Notes: a model not told the origin generated them from the sequence alone. A stretch of DNA of 64,000 bases from Bacteroidota bacterium (GCA_016711805.1 JADJSH010000003.1:272563-336562), one strand, 5' to 3'. Positions 9,001-18,254 are shown, numbered from the stretch's first letter. Program-made: numbers and translations.

Positions 9001-11148
9001 CCAGCAGGTGGAACTTGGAGTTTAACTCCAGCAACCTCTACAGTGGGTGTGTTTACACCATCGTTAGCAACTGTTGGAACAAATACAGTAACCTATTTAT
9101 ATGGTGGGGCTGGATGTTCGCAAACGGCAACCACAACTATTGCAATTGAACAATTTGTGCCTGCAACTATTACAGGAACAATAAATCCAATTTGTTTACC
9201 TAGTAATACCGTGAATTTATCAACAGCATTAGGCACCTCTACGTTAGGCGCAGGAGTTTGGTCGGGGACTGGCGTTACAGGCACAATATTTAATCCTACA
9301 ACAGCGGGAGTTGGAACTCATACATTAACGTATAATACAAATTCAGTTCCTACAACATCTTTATGCCCTGCAACGGGTACAATTGCTGTTCAGCTAAATT
9401 CAGTAGCGCAACCAACTATTACAGCTGTTAACGCATTATGTACTAATGCTCCAACCGTAACATTAACAGTTGTTCCTACAGGTGGAACTTGGTCGGGAAC
9501 TGGTATTACTCCAACTGGTGTATTTACTCCATCGTTAGCAGTTGTTGGAAATAATACATATACGTATTCTGTAGGTGCCTCAACTTGTGCGGCAGTTAAT
9601 ACAACAACAATTTCTGTAGAACAATTTGTACCTTCAACAATTACTGGATCTATCGCTGCTTTATGTATCACAAACCCAGCGGTTAACTTATCTACGGCAT
9701 TATCAACGTCAACATTAGGAGTTGGTGTTTGGTCTGGAAACGGCGTTACTGGAACTACATTTGATCCAGCGGCAGCGGGAGCAGCGGGAGCAGCGGTGCA
9801 TACATTAACTTATAGTACAAACTCAACACCAACAGCATCACTTTGTCCTTCAGCTAGTACATTAAATGTAACAGTAAATTCACAAGCACAACCAACCATT
9901 ACAGCGGCTGGACCTTATTGCGATAATTATGCTGCGCAAAATATGACAGTAACTCCTACAGGAGGTGTATGGTCGGCGGTAACACCAGGCTCTATAGTTT
10001 CGGCAGGCGGAAGTTTTTCTCCAGTGTCTAGTATCGTTGGTAATAATACTTTATTATATACATTAACTAACGGTCCGTGTGTTAACACTGAAACCGTAGC
10101 AGTAACCGTTGTTCATTTTGTGCCAGCTACAATTACTAATACAGTTGGTCCTTACTGTATTTATGATGCTGGAGTTAATTTACAAACGATTGCACAATTT
10201 GCAGGTGGTACTTGGACAGGTGCAGGTGTTACAGGAACAAACTTTGTTCCAGCTACAGCTGGTGCAGGAGTTCATGTAATGACATATAGTACTAATCCTT
10301 CACCTTTATTATATTGTGGAACAACAGAAACGATTTCAATTACTGTAAATCCAAAACCTGAAGCAAATGCATTCCCTAATGTTATCTCGGGATGTAACCC
10401 AGTAACAATAGATTATGCAACATCGTCTTATCCTACCGGAACAGCAATTTGGGATTTTGGTGATGGTACTGTAAGCGATACTGGATTAATTGTAACTCAT
10501 ATTTACACAACACCTGGAACTTATACAGCTACGTTATATTACACAGATAACATTGGTTGTAGAGATACAACTATAGCAACAAGTGCTATAACTTCTAATC
10601 CATTACCAATTGCTTCTTTTGATCCGTCGGTAACTGAAACAACCGTAGTTGATGGACAAGTCGAATTCACAAATCAATCAACGGTACTAGGTGATAATAC
10701 TTACGCTTGGGATATTGGTGGATTATACAATAGCGCTAATGTTAACGAATCATTCTTGTTCATTAACTCTGGAAATTTTGTAGTAACATTAATTGCTACA
10801 ACTCCTGAAGGTTGTGTGGATGACACCTCGGTTGTGATAGTTGTTAATCCAGATGTAGTGTTATATGTACCAAACGCCTTTACACCTGGCGCTGACGCTC
10901 TAAATGATGAATTCCAAATATTCTTACCTCCTACAGGCGTAGATTTCTCAACGTTTAATTTGGTGATTTTTGATAGATGGGGTGAGCAAATTTATAAAAC
11001 AACGGATGTAAATCAGTTTTGGAATGGGTCAAAAAATAACTCAGGTGAAACATTGAAACAAGACGTATACGTTTATAAAATAACATTTAAAGATGAAAAG
11101 AAAAAGAGTTACGAAAAAGTAGGGCACGTTACCTTACTTCGTAAATAA
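6043..11148 (+). CDS. Very large secreted adhesin-like protein with T9SS type B sorting domain
   Basis: A 1701-residue exported protein. It begins with a signal peptide (MKKQYLVLSI to ISYAQ). Many Ser/Thr/Asn-rich Ig-like beta repeats follow; around residues 960-1400 about five repeats share the pattern ITPVSALCTNA...GGTWSGTGV. A PKD domain with WDFGDG is near residue 1469. The C-terminal domain from about residue 1607 (VPNAFTPGADALNDEFQIF, then FDRWGEQIY) is the gliding-motility-associated (CHU_C, type B) signal for secretion by the type IX system. The product is expected at the cell surface or released; its ligand is unknown. It has its own terminator. The gene is intact, unlike most comparable genes later in the window. 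Confidence 0.88.
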   Translation: MKKQYLVLSIFCTFLVFLTSISYAQLADGFDIKAAYKQAKDKGISKSDVEGYVRFLHNDYLSHKGSGHGHNTAANASKNLGVYDAGTIYLNGNNPLAKPFNPNSPQNAYCPNAGFEQGTFANWTGSYGTVSTGATTALFPTYVQTAAAILNGAGNNAPLANTLNYHTIMTTPPTNSVYPNCVGWDSIACKVVGTQTVSEIPVVNPNGGPASVRLNGASANYRASKLTYNMALNPNNKNFSISYALVLDNGGHLAYEQPYFSVRVTDQNGNLVPGCSTYTVTCNAALTDPTSPLYDPTWTDAVVGWGSVMYRKWTSYAFDFSNYPAITSVNVEFYVGGCSQGGHYGYAYVDAECSQGGAVASFCANDNQAVLTAPGGYTTYQWIGPSGPITVPNGGNAPTATITPVSAGQVFTCNVTAPNGCASSFQTTVAISSVSITGVGSTPSCLNGNSGTTNVSATGSSSGYNYQWVNSLGATVSTAQTATGLSPGIYTVNVSAILCGLASTTVQVGITAPAFYSLPAPYCGSVAWITNAGGSNYKWYTASPLALIAGATSSSLTINSPVNGAEYFLVFNTASGCKDSIKYTLTQSPGGSIYASNIKSICPGNNNSYAVINLQTGAPPVYSYTVTGPSGYNSVLNNTTLVKDSVVGLSIGTYSATVFDGQCIYNTTFTVSPFVYTYTLTPQNTSICNAGSTTLTVDFGNVTPSTCGLSTTGGCTTPNLITVGTGAGLNPSNSWPSIYGNWYKNARHQLLYTAAELLAAGILPGKISSLAFNINSIPAGYIGTLPGVTISLKCTSLNVLTSTFDNTGLVQVYNATNYTPIVGWNTHAFTTAYEWDGVSNLLVDVCYNYVSSSNYTSNPFNTLTNTGTVKCIYAYSDSSPMCLTTNFATTSLDRPNIRFQNCGGSNPAAFTYSWTPTIGLNPTNTYTTIANPTVSTVYTVQVNPIGQTNCMQAQSSTITVTSAVAPTITPVSALCTNAASVSLSATPAGGTWSLTPATSTVGVFTPSLATVGTNTVTYLYGGAGCSQTATTTIAIEQFVPATITGTINPICLPSNTVNLSTALGTSTLGAGVWSGTGVTGTIFNPTTAGVGTHTLTYNTNSVPTTSLCPATGTIAVQLNSVAQPTITAVNALCTNAPTVTLTVVPTGGTWSGTGITPTGVFTPSLAVVGNNTYTYSVGASTCAAVNTTTISVEQFVPSTITGSIAALCITNPAVNLSTALSTSTLGVGVWSGNGVTGTTFDPAAAGAAGAAVHTLTYSTNSTPTASLCPSASTLNVTVNSQAQPTITAAGPYCDNYAAQNMTVTPTGGVWSAVTPGSIVSAGGSFSPVSSIVGNNTLLYTLTNGPCVNTETVAVTVVHFVPATITNTVGPYCIYDAGVNLQTIAQFAGGTWTGAGVTGTNFVPATAGAGVHVMTYSTNPSPLLYCGTTETISITVNPKPEANAFPNVISGCNPVTIDYATSSYPTGTAIWDFGDGTVSDTGLIVTHIYTTPGTYTATLYYTDNIGCRDTTIATSAITSNPLPIASFDPSVTETTVVDGQVEFTNQSTVLGDNTYAWDIGGLYNSANVNESFLFINSGNFVVTLIATTPEGCVDDTSVVIVVNPDVVLYVPNAFTPGADALNDEFQIFLPPTGVDFSTFNLVIFDRWGEQIYKTTDVNQFWNGSKNNSGETLKQDVYVYKITFKDEKKKSYEKVGHVTLLRK

Positions 11149-11165
11149 TAAAACTTAAATTGTTT

Positions 11166-11199
11166 AAAAGCTCTGCAGAACTATTTGCAGAGCTTTTTT
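11166..11199 (+). terminator. Intrinsic terminator after the 1701-residue T9SS protein
   Basis: AAAGCTCTGCA pairs with TGCAGAGCTTT across an 8-base loop, followed by a run of T. It lies 18 bases after the stop codon and 22 bases before the next gene. Confidence 0.85.
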
Positions 11200-11220
11200 A
11201 TTTTTACGTAAAATTATAAC

Positions 11221-12780
11221 ATGGCAGATTCAGCAAAATTTATACAAAGCATTAATGATGGTTATACAACCAAAGGAGATTTTATAGTATTAGGTGCGGC
11301 CTTGTTAGATGGTGTTCCTCAAAAAGAGGCACAAATTAAATTGCCATTAAAAACATTAAACCGTCACGGTTTAATTGCTGGAGCTACAGGAACTGGTAAA
11401 ACCGTAACGCTACAAATTATTGCAGAAAACATGTGTGCGAAAGGCATCCCCGTGTTGATGATGGATGTAAAAGGAGATTTAAGTGGAATTGCAAAAGCAG
11501 GTGTGTCAAATCCAAAAATTGAAGAACGACACACAGCGATTGGAATGCCATTTGTACCCAATGCAAGCAGCGTTGAGTTCTTAACCCTTTCCAAAGAAAA
11601 CGGAGCAAAACTAAGAGCTACCGTGAGCGAGTTTGGACCCGTATTGTTTTCGAAAGTATTAGATTTAAATGACACACAAAGTGGTATTGTTGCTATTATC
11701 TTTAAATATGCCGACGATAAAAAATTACCGCTAGTTGATTTAAAAGATTTTAAGAGTTTATTAAATCATTTAACGAACGAAGGGAAAGAAGACATTCAAA
11801 AAAATTATGGTAACGTTTCGCCTGCATCGGTTGGAACTATTTTGAGAGCCATCATCGAATTAGAATCGCAAGGAGCTGATGTGTTTTTTGGAGAACGTTC
11901 GTTTGAAGTAACTGATTTAGTTCGACTAGACGCATACGGCAGAGGTATCGCTTCTATTATTCGTTTAGTGGACATACAAGATAAACCAAAATTATTTTCC
12001 ACGTTTATGTTGTGTTTATTGGCTGAGGTTTATCAAACGTTTCCTGAAGCGGGAGATGTTGAAAAACCTAAGTTGTGTATTTTTATTGACGAAGCACATT
12101 TAATTTTTAAAGAAGCTTCAGATGCTTTATTAGATCAAATAGAATCGATTATTAAACTAATTAGAAGTAAAGGAGTGGGCATTTATTTCTGTACACAAAA
12201 CCCTTATGATATTCCTGAAGCTGTATTATCGCAACTAGGGTTAAAAGTGCAGCATGCTTTAAGAGCTTTTACCGAAAAAGATAGAAAGACGATAAAAAAA
12301 ACAGCGGAGAACTATCCTATTTCCGAGTTTTATAAAACAGATGAACTGCTTACTAGTATTGGAATTGGCCAAGCCTTAATAACAGCACTTAACGAAAAAG
12401 GTATTCCAACACCATTAGCTGCAACACATTTGCGTGCGCCAATGAGTAGAATAGGCGTATTGATTTCTGACGAAATTCAGCAAATTGTTTCAGCTAGTAG
12501 CATTGCACCAAGATACAATGAAGTCATCGATAGAGAAAGTGCCTTCGAAATTTTAAATGCAAAATTAAAAGCTGCTGAAGAAGAGGATGCTTCCACAGAC
12601 TCAACACCTGAAAATAAGACCAAGAAAAAATCTGCTAAAGAGGAAAAATCTACCATCGAAAAAATTTCTGAAAACACCATGGTTCGTCAGGTTGGTAGAA
12701 CGGTGATGAAAGAAGTTGCTCGCGGTTTATTAGGTGTTTTAGGATTAGGTGGTAAGAAGAAAAAAGGAAGTTGGTTTTAG
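11221..12780 (+). CDS. HerA-like/YjgR (DUF853) ATPase
   Basis: A 519-residue P-loop ATPase of the HerA-FtsK superfamily, DUF853/YjgR branch. Walker A is GATGTGKT at residues 55-62, and Walker B is LCIFIDEAHLIF near 285. GIYFCTQNPYDIPEAVLSQLGLKVQHALRAF-type sequence follows in the usual sensor region. The tail is rich in Lys/Glu and ends KKKKGSWF. Length is normal. The cellular role of the family is not well established; HerA relatives pump or unwind DNA. It is single-copy and separated from the preceding gene by a terminator, so it is probably its own transcript. Confidence 0.85.
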   Translation: MADSAKFIQSINDGYTTKGDFIVLGAALLDGVPQKEAQIKLPLKTLNRHGLIAGATGTGKTVTLQIIAENMCAKGIPVLMMDVKGDLSGIAKAGVSNPKIEERHTAIGMPFVPNASSVEFLTLSKENGAKLRATVSEFGPVLFSKVLDLNDTQSGIVAIIFKYADDKKLPLVDLKDFKSLLNHLTNEGKEDIQKNYGNVSPASVGTILRAIIELESQGADVFFGERSFEVTDLVRLDAYGRGIASIIRLVDIQDKPKLFSTFMLCLLAEVYQTFPEAGDVEKPKLCIFIDEAHLIFKEASDALLDQIESIIKLIRSKGVGIYFCTQNPYDIPEAVLSQLGLKVQHALRAFTEKDRKTIKKTAENYPISEFYKTDELLTSIGIGQALITALNEKGIPTPLAATHLRAPMSRIGVLISDEIQQIVSASSIAPRYNEVIDRESAFEILNAKLKAAEEEDASTDSTPENKTKKKSAKEEKSTIEKISENTMVRQVGRTVMKEVARGLLGVLGLGGKKKKGSWF

Positions 12781-12813
12781 AGAGAATTAAAAATTTCTCC
12801 AAAAGAAATTTTC

Positions 12814-13785
12814 TTATTTACTTACCTTTCCGTCAACTATAGTTATTTTACTGAACCATCCTATTTTGTAAACGCCAGTTGGTGCTGGTAAATTATTTAA
12901 AGTGGCAATTTCTCCAACATTAGGATTTTGATATTCTTGTTCAATGCGTAATTCGCCTTCCTTACAGTTGTAAACAAAAGTTGTGAATACCTTATCTTGT
13001 AAATCAAATTCGTTATTTGGAACTATTTTTTCAGGAATTTTTATAGGATTATGATGAATGAACTCAATACTTTTTTCAAAATCAGATTTGATATTTGTGT
13101 TTAAAAAATTTGCCCATTCGGGATTTTCTTCCCCTCTTATATAGGCAAATAAAGCGAGCGCGTAGCCCCATTCCATTTGAGATAAGTATCCCGATTTGCT
13201 CCAGCCCCAAGAATCAAAATCCTTTTTTGTTTGAAAGGCAGTATTGGCATTAAAAATCCCCAACCCAAATATGATGACGATTAAATCCGTTAAGTCCTCG
13301 TTATTTTCGTCAATTCTTTTTTCGCCAAGTAATTTTATATGAGCAATTTCGTGTGCTAGCGTTGCAACAATCGAAACTGGATCAGTTACTTGTCTTTTCT
13401 CAAGAGCAATGTGGTATTTATTATCTTCTTGTAATCCAAAATATAGACCTCCCGAATAATTTTCGGTTTCTACATTTTCTAAAAACAACCTACTACCAAA
13501 AACACCTCCAGCATCAAATTCTGTTCTACCTTCTTCGTAAATGTCAATCACAATATCATCTGGATTGACCTCCATTTGTTTGGCAACAATATTTAAGGTA
13601 CTTATTACAGATGGCAGTTGCCCATCATATTTTATAGGAAAATGCTCAGGCGTAGGGGTTAATAGATGGACGTTTTCTATTTTCTCTCTACCAAAGGAAT
13701 CAATAAACCATATAAAGCAATTTTCTAACCACTCTCTGGTTTCAGCATTTACGGGGCACTCATTATCATCTAAAAACAAAGACAT
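12814..13785 (-). CDS. Putative zinc metallopeptidase-like protein
   Basis: A 323-residue protein with no signal peptide. The segment ATLAHEIAHIKLLGE contains HEIAH, an HExxH zinc motif, near residue 145, and Asp/Glu residues 14-18 positions later (NNEDLTDL) could supply the third ligand. I do not recognise a named family. It faces the preceding gene tail to tail and is divergent from the M48 peptidase gene. Alternatives are an inactive peptidase-fold protein or an immunity-type protein; the ligand geometry would need a structure prediction. Confidence 0.55.
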   Translation of the reverse strand: MSLFLDDNECPVNAETREWLENCFIWFIDSFGREKIENVHLLTPTPEHFPIKYDGQLPSVISTLNIVAKQMEVNPDDIVIDIYEEGRTEFDAGGVFGSRLFLENVETENYSGGLYFGLQEDNKYHIALEKRQVTDPVSIVATLAHEIAHIKLLGEKRIDENNEDLTDLIVIIFGLGIFNANTAFQTKKDFDSWGWSKSGYLSQMEWGYALALFAYIRGEENPEWANFLNTNIKSDFEKSIEFIHHNPIKIPEKIVPNNEFDLQDKVFTTFVYNCKEGELRIEQEYQNPNVGEIATLNNLPAPTGVYKIGWFSKITIVDGKVSK

Positions 13786-13952
13786 CTAAACCAACTATTA
13801 AAATTTGAGGTGATATAAAATATTAGTTTAAATGTAAAAACAAAAGCTCAATAGCCAACTTAAAACGAGGCTAAGTTTAACTTTTTGTTAAATTCTTTTT
13901 AATAGTACTTGTCAATATAAGTTATATATTAGGTTAGCAAAAACTAGCCTCC

Positions 13953-15053
13953 ATGTCAACTTATCAAGCCATACTTATTGATTCAAACGCAGGATTTAAT
14001 CGCGAATCGGGCAGTATTGAAGTTAAATCATTTTCGATTTTATTTACTAATGAAAACAAATCGCACGAAATCAATTTTTCAAATTTGGAGATTACAGTTG
14101 GCGGAAACAATAAGGAGTTAGTTTTTTTTGCCGATAAAAGAAACTCCAACCTTTCTTTTTACACAAGCGATAAAAAGATATTGAAAGAACCTGCTATAAA
14201 AGATCATGCTGATTTTGCCTCTCAAATAAAAGTGGTGAAAAAAGCAAGACGTGGAATCGTTATTAGTCTTGGGATTATAGTAGCTATTTTTATTTCCATC
14301 ATTGTTTCTTTGTTTTTTTTGAAAGATGTTTTGGTGGAAGGCTTAGCTAAAAAAGTACCTATTGACTGGGAGCAAAAAATGGGAGATAAATTATTTCAAA
14401 CCATGACATTGCAATACGATTTTGTAGAAAACGATTCTTTAAAGAGTGAACTCATCAGAGTGGCTTCTCCACTCATTAAACAAATAGAAAAAGACGGCAC
14501 TAAAATTGAATTTTATTTTATTAAAGATCCAACCATTAATGCCTTTGCATTGCCTGGAGGTAAAGTGGTTATTCAAACAGGTTTAATTGAAAACGCAAAA
14601 TCTTGGGAAGAAGTGTTAGGTGTGGTAAGCCATGAACTAGCGCATGTTACTCGCCGTCATCATATACGTGGAGTGATTAATAATTTAGGACTGTATGTGA
14701 TTATTTCATCCTTAGTTGGTGATATTACTGCCCTATCAGGAACACTTATTAATATGGGTGGTGATTTAGCTTCATTATCTAACAGCAGAGATTTTGAAAC
14801 AGAAGCAGATGAAACAGGCTTAGATTATTTAATTGCGGCGGGTGTTAATCCAGAAGGATTGATTTCATTTTTTAAAACACTACAAGAAGAATATTCTAGT
14901 AAAAAAATAGAAGGCTATTTATCTTTTATGTCAACACATCCGGCTACCGAAGACAGAATAGAGCATCTCAAAAAAATCTTGAAAGATAAAAAAGTAAAAA
15001 TTGAATCTATCAAAGACGATTTCAATCAGTATAAACTAATCATCCATAAATAA
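13953..15053 (+). CDS. M48 family membrane-anchored metallopeptidase
   Basis: A 366-residue protein. A cytoplasmic N-terminal part of about 95 residues is followed by one membrane segment (residues ~105-127, GIVISLGIIVAIFISIIVSLFF) and an M48 (Ste24/HtpX-like) catalytic domain. The zinc site is VSHELAHVTRRHH with the downstream glutamate in ETEADETGLDYL; NAFALPGGKVVIQTGL is the usual strand. It is likely to act outside the inner membrane in protein quality control. The stop is one base before the next ATG, so it forms an operon with the three AIM24 genes, which suggests a shared envelope-related role (inference). Confidence 0.85.
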   Translation: MSTYQAILIDSNAGFNRESGSIEVKSFSILFTNENKSHEINFSNLEITVGGNNKELVFFADKRNSNLSFYTSDKKILKEPAIKDHADFASQIKVVKKARRGIVISLGIIVAIFISIIVSLFFLKDVLVEGLAKKVPIDWEQKMGDKLFQTMTLQYDFVENDSLKSELIRVASPLIKQIEKDGTKIEFYFIKDPTINAFALPGGKVVIQTGLIENAKSWEEVLGVVSHELAHVTRRHHIRGVINNLGLYVIISSLVGDITALSGTLINMGGDLASLSNSRDFETEADETGLDYLIAAGVNPEGLISFFKTLQEEYSSKKIEGYLSFMSTHPATEDRIEHLKKILKDKKVKIESIKDDFNQYKLIIHK

Positions 15054-15054
15054 T

Positions 15055-15714
15055 ATGAACGTAAAAATAGAAGCAAAGCCAGCATTTGCCTATCTCGATG
15101 TAGAGTTAGCGCCAGGCGAAACAATTATTGCCGAAGCAGATGCGATGGCAACCATGTCGGCAGAGTTAGACATGACCGCTAAGTTTAGCGGAGGATTTTT
15201 TTCGGGACTACTAAAGAAATTTTTGGGAAGTGAAAGTATGTTTGTGAATCACTTCACAAATAATACAAACGCCCCATTAAAGCTAACCTTAGTTCAGGCA
15301 ACCCCGGGCGATATGGAATGTAAAACCTTAAACAACGAATCGTATTGTTTAGAAGGTGGCGCTTACGTAGCTTGTGAACCAGGCGTAAAGCTTGGCTTAC
15401 GTTGGGCAGGTTTTGGTTCCTTGATTGGGGGCGAAGGTTTGTTTAAGCTAGTTGTTAGCGGCACTGGCAAAGTTTATTTTGGTGCTTACGGCGGTATTGT
15501 TGAAAAAGAAATTAAAGGCGAATACATTGTTGACTCTGGTCACTTGGTTGGCTACGAAAAACACATGCAATTAAAACCAAAATTATCAAATGGCATCATT
15601 GGTAGTATTACTAGTGGCGAGGGTTTTGTGACAAAGGTTACTGGCAACGGAAAAATTTATTTACAAACAAGAAACCTATCGGGCTTAGCATCATGGGTAA
15701 ATAGACATTTATAA
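15055..15714 (+). CDS. AIM24/TIGR00266 family protein, copy 1
   Basis: A 219-residue beta-rich protein of the AIM24 family, first of three tandem paralogues. Shared landmarks are LAPGETIIAEADAMATMS near the start, the basic GLLKKFLGSESMFVNHF loop, a TPGDMECKTL segment and the YIVDSGHLVGYE strand. There is no signal peptide. The biochemical role of the family is unknown; the mitochondrial relative Aim24 affects inner-membrane organisation. The operon starts with an M48 peptidase, and spacing to the next copy is two bases. Confidence 0.85.
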   Translation: MNVKIEAKPAFAYLDVELAPGETIIAEADAMATMSAELDMTAKFSGGFFSGLLKKFLGSESMFVNHFTNNTNAPLKLTLVQATPGDMECKTLNNESYCLEGGAYVACEPGVKLGLRWAGFGSLIGGEGLFKLVVSGTGKVYFGAYGGIVEKEIKGEYIVDSGHLVGYEKHMQLKPKLSNGIIGSITSGEGFVTKVTGNGKIYLQTRNLSGLASWVNRHL

Positions 15715-15716
15715 TT

Positions 15717-16430
15717 ATGGAAAATACGATTCAAACATCAACTACAAGTCAGCTGGACGTTAAATTTCAATTACGACCAGGAGCAACAGCGGCAGAAATT
15801 ACCCTGAAGCCAGGACAAAAAATAACAGCAGAAGGCGGTTCCATGATTGCAAAATCAACTGCTATTCAAATGACAACCAGCACGCAACAAAGAAAGTCGG
15901 GCGGAATCATGAAAGGATTAAAAAGATTAGTATCGGGAGAGAATTTCTTTTTAAACCATTATGTGGCTCCAGCCGAAGGCGGGAAATTATGGTTAGGCAC
16001 TACACATATCGGCGATATGGAACTGAAAGAATTGCACGGAGAAAATTTAATTATTCAAGGAGGCTCTTTTGTAGCATGTACCGAAAACGTTAGTATAGAT
16101 GCAAGCTGGCAAGGCTTTAAAAATTTAGTATCTAAAGAAAATTTGTTTTGGGTAAAAGCATCTGGGCAAGGCACGGTTATTTTTAATTCATTTGGAGCTA
16201 TTTATCAAATTCAAGTAAACGGAGAACACATTGTGGACACTGGCCATATTGTGGCTTTTGAAGAAACCTTAGCATTTAGCTTAACCAAAGCAGGAAAAAG
16301 CTGGATGAGTTCGATACTTGGCGGCGAAGGCTTAGTTTGCAAATTTAAAGGAAAGGGCATCGTTTGGGTGCAATCTCATAATTCATCATCATTTGGTTCA
16401 GCACTTGGACCTAAACTTAAACCAAGATAA
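15717..16430 (+). CDS. AIM24/TIGR00266 family protein, copy 2
   Basis: A 237-residue paralogue of its two neighbours. It has LKPGQKITAEGGSMIAKS, the basic MKGLKRLVSGENFFLNHY loop, GDMELKELHGENLIIQGGSF and HIVDTGHIVAFEE. It carries a short extra N-terminal Ser/Thr-rich stretch compared with copy 1. The three copies have diverged far beyond simple recent duplication, so they probably form a hetero-oligomer or have distinct partners (inference). Coupled two bases from the next gene. Confidence 0.85.
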   Translation: MENTIQTSTTSQLDVKFQLRPGATAAEITLKPGQKITAEGGSMIAKSTAIQMTTSTQQRKSGGIMKGLKRLVSGENFFLNHYVAPAEGGKLWLGTTHIGDMELKELHGENLIIQGGSFVACTENVSIDASWQGFKNLVSKENLFWVKASGQGTVIFNSFGAIYQIQVNGEHIVDTGHIVAFEETLAFSLTKAGKSWMSSILGGEGLVCKFKGKGIVWVQSHNSSSFGSALGPKLKPR

Positions 16431-16432
16431 TC

Positions 16433-17122
16433 ATGGAAACAACAACTACAACAGAAGGTTTCGATTTTAAATTTGATTGCAAACCCGATTATGGTTTTTT
16501 AACCGTAAAAATTCCTAATGGAAAAAAATTAAAAGTAGAAGCAGCTGCTATGGCATCGATGGATACTAACTTAGAAATGAAAACTAAATTCAAAGGAGGT
16601 TTTAAACGTTTCTTATCTGGCGAATCTATTTTTATTAATGAGTTTACAGCAAAAAATGGCAATGCCGAAATTCAAATTGCACCAGCATCGCCGGGCGATA
16701 TGGAACATGTGTATTTAAATAATCAAACTATTTATTTGCAAAACACTGCCTTTGTTGCGTCGGGCGATGAGGTGTTGGTAGAAACTAAATGGCAAGGATT
16801 TACTAAAGGTTTTTTCTCAGGCGAAAGTTTCTTTTTAATTAAATGCTCGGGCAAAGGCGATTTATGGTTTAACTCTTATGGCGGCATTATTCCCATTGAT
16901 GTAGAAGGAGATTATGTAGTAGATACAGGGCACATTGTTGCCTTTACAGAAGGTTTAACCTACACCATTAATCGTATTGGTGGATATAAATCCTTATTCT
17001 TTTCGGGCGAAGGCTTAGTGTGTAACTTTAAAGGAAAAGGTAGAGTGTGGATTCAAACACGAAAAATTACTCCTTTTATCAGTTGGATTCATCCATTTAG
17101 ACCAGTAAAAAACAAAAACTAA
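16433..17122 (+). CDS. AIM24/TIGR00266 family protein, copy 3
   Basis: A 229-residue third paralogue with IPNGKKLKVEAAAMASMD, the GGFKRFLSGESIFINEF loop, SPGDMEHVYLNNQ and YVVDTGHIVAFTEGL. It ends the operon and is followed by a terminator at 17140-17174. This is the last clearly core-like gene before the cassette array. Confidence 0.85.
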   Translation: METTTTTEGFDFKFDCKPDYGFLTVKIPNGKKLKVEAAAMASMDTNLEMKTKFKGGFKRFLSGESIFINEFTAKNGNAEIQIAPASPGDMEHVYLNNQTIYLQNTAFVASGDEVLVETKWQGFTKGFFSGESFFLIKCSGKGDLWFNSYGGIIPIDVEGDYVVDTGHIVAFTEGLTYTINRIGGYKSLFFSGEGLVCNFKGKGRVWIQTRKITPFISWIHPFRPVKNKN

Positions 17123-17139
17123 AAAAGAATTATATTTTT

Positions 17140-17174
17140 AAAAAAAGGTTGGAAGAACATTCCAGCCTTTTTTG
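17140..17174 (+). terminator. Terminator of the M48-AIM24 operon
   Basis: AAAAAGGTTGGAA pairs with TTCCAGCCTTTTTT with one wobble position and a short loop, followed by T-rich sequence 18 bases past the stop of AIM24 copy 3. Confidence 0.8.
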
Positions 17175-17268
17175 TTTAATAGAAGTTATGTGAATTGCTT
17201 CAATTGATGCATACTGTGAAACTTCATGTAAGAGTAGCTAAAAACGAAGGTGTTCTATTTATTCGACT

Positions 17269-18210
17269 CTATTTGGTGAATGTTTCCCATTCGTATATTT
17301 TATCTTGAGCTGTTCGAGTATCGTCTGCATTTGGCATAAGTAATAAATACTTCTTCATATTCAGGATAGCTAAGTCATACTTTTCTGCAATGGCTGCTAT
17401 CAAAGCATAATTGTAATAGCTATTAGGACTAGAAATTGCGTTTATAGCAATGGCCATATCATAATAGTGGATTGCTTCATCGTAATACATTTTTTCAGCC
17501 ATGGTATTGCCCTGAATAATCAATTTTCGCTGTTCCTCACTTACTTCTGGTTTTTCACTCATCGTTTGATATTTGGAAGCAAGTATTTTAAAATTTTCCA
17601 AATCCTTTAGATAATATCTTAAGGCATATTGGTGTTGCATAAAAAAAATGTAATCTGCCATTTCCTTGCCTCCACAAGTGATTAAATGTTCACCCATTTT
17701 AACGTAAGGTGTATAAAACCCGTTGTCGGATATTTTTACATAATAGATGATTTGTCTGTTTACAATATCCTGAAAACGGATGCAAATTGTATCATTTGAA
17801 GTCTTGACCTTATCAGCTGTGAAAAACATGTAATCATCCGTAACCTTTGGATTAGAAATCTTTTTGTAGGTAAGATTTGTTTTAAGATTTCTGTAAGCTG
17901 GCACTTTTGAAGCAAAATAATAATTTACATATTTCTTCAAAGCAAGAGTCAATTTTTCTTTTACCGTTTCCAAAGTGTATTGACTATTTGTTTTTATTGG
18001 TATGTAAGGATTATCTATATTTTCAGCATATCTAGCCTTTGCTGCATCACCAATCCTATTTATTTGATTTGCTATGTTTCCTGCTAGTTTTAGGACATCT
18101 CCAGATGGAATAGTCTGAGAATTTATTTTCGGAATTATTAAGAATAGGGAACACGACAATAAGAAGTAATTTAAATATTTCACGCCATTATTTATTTTAA
18201 AAATTATCAT
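17269..18210 (-). CDS. C0 cargo: exported protein with TPR-like C-terminus
   Basis: A 313-residue protein with a signal peptide-like N-terminus (YFLLSCSLFLIIPKINSQ). The middle part is not recognised. Residues ~225-300 contain TPR-like helices (YYDEAIHYYDMAIAINAISSPNSYYNYALIA). Its start is 45 bases from site R1, whose internal promoter points at it. It is the leftmost gene of the array and the only one with no attC-like site on its 3' side. Function unknown; the TPR suggests protein-protein contact in the periplasm. Confidence 0.75.
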   Translation of the reverse strand: MIIFKINNGVKYLNYFLLSCSLFLIIPKINSQTIPSGDVLKLAGNIANQINRIGDAAKARYAENIDNPYIPIKTNSQYTLETVKEKLTLALKKYVNYYFASKVPAYRNLKTNLTYKKISNPKVTDDYMFFTADKVKTSNDTICIRFQDIVNRQIIYYVKISDNGFYTPYVKMGEHLITCGGKEMADYIFFMQHQYALRYYLKDLENFKILASKYQTMSEKPEVSEEQRKLIIQGNTMAEKMYYDEAIHYYDMAIAINAISSPNSYYNYALIAAIAEKYDLAILNMKKYLLLMPNADDTRTAQDKIYEWETFTK

Positions 18211-18254
18211 CTATACAAAAATATTAAAAAGTGGGTTATTTTTTATATAGCCAC

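Noticed and set aside
6919..9671. Several minus-strand frames inside the 1701-residue gene
   Set aside because: They are shadows of a repetitive, Thr/Gly-rich coding region with a convincing plus-strand protein.
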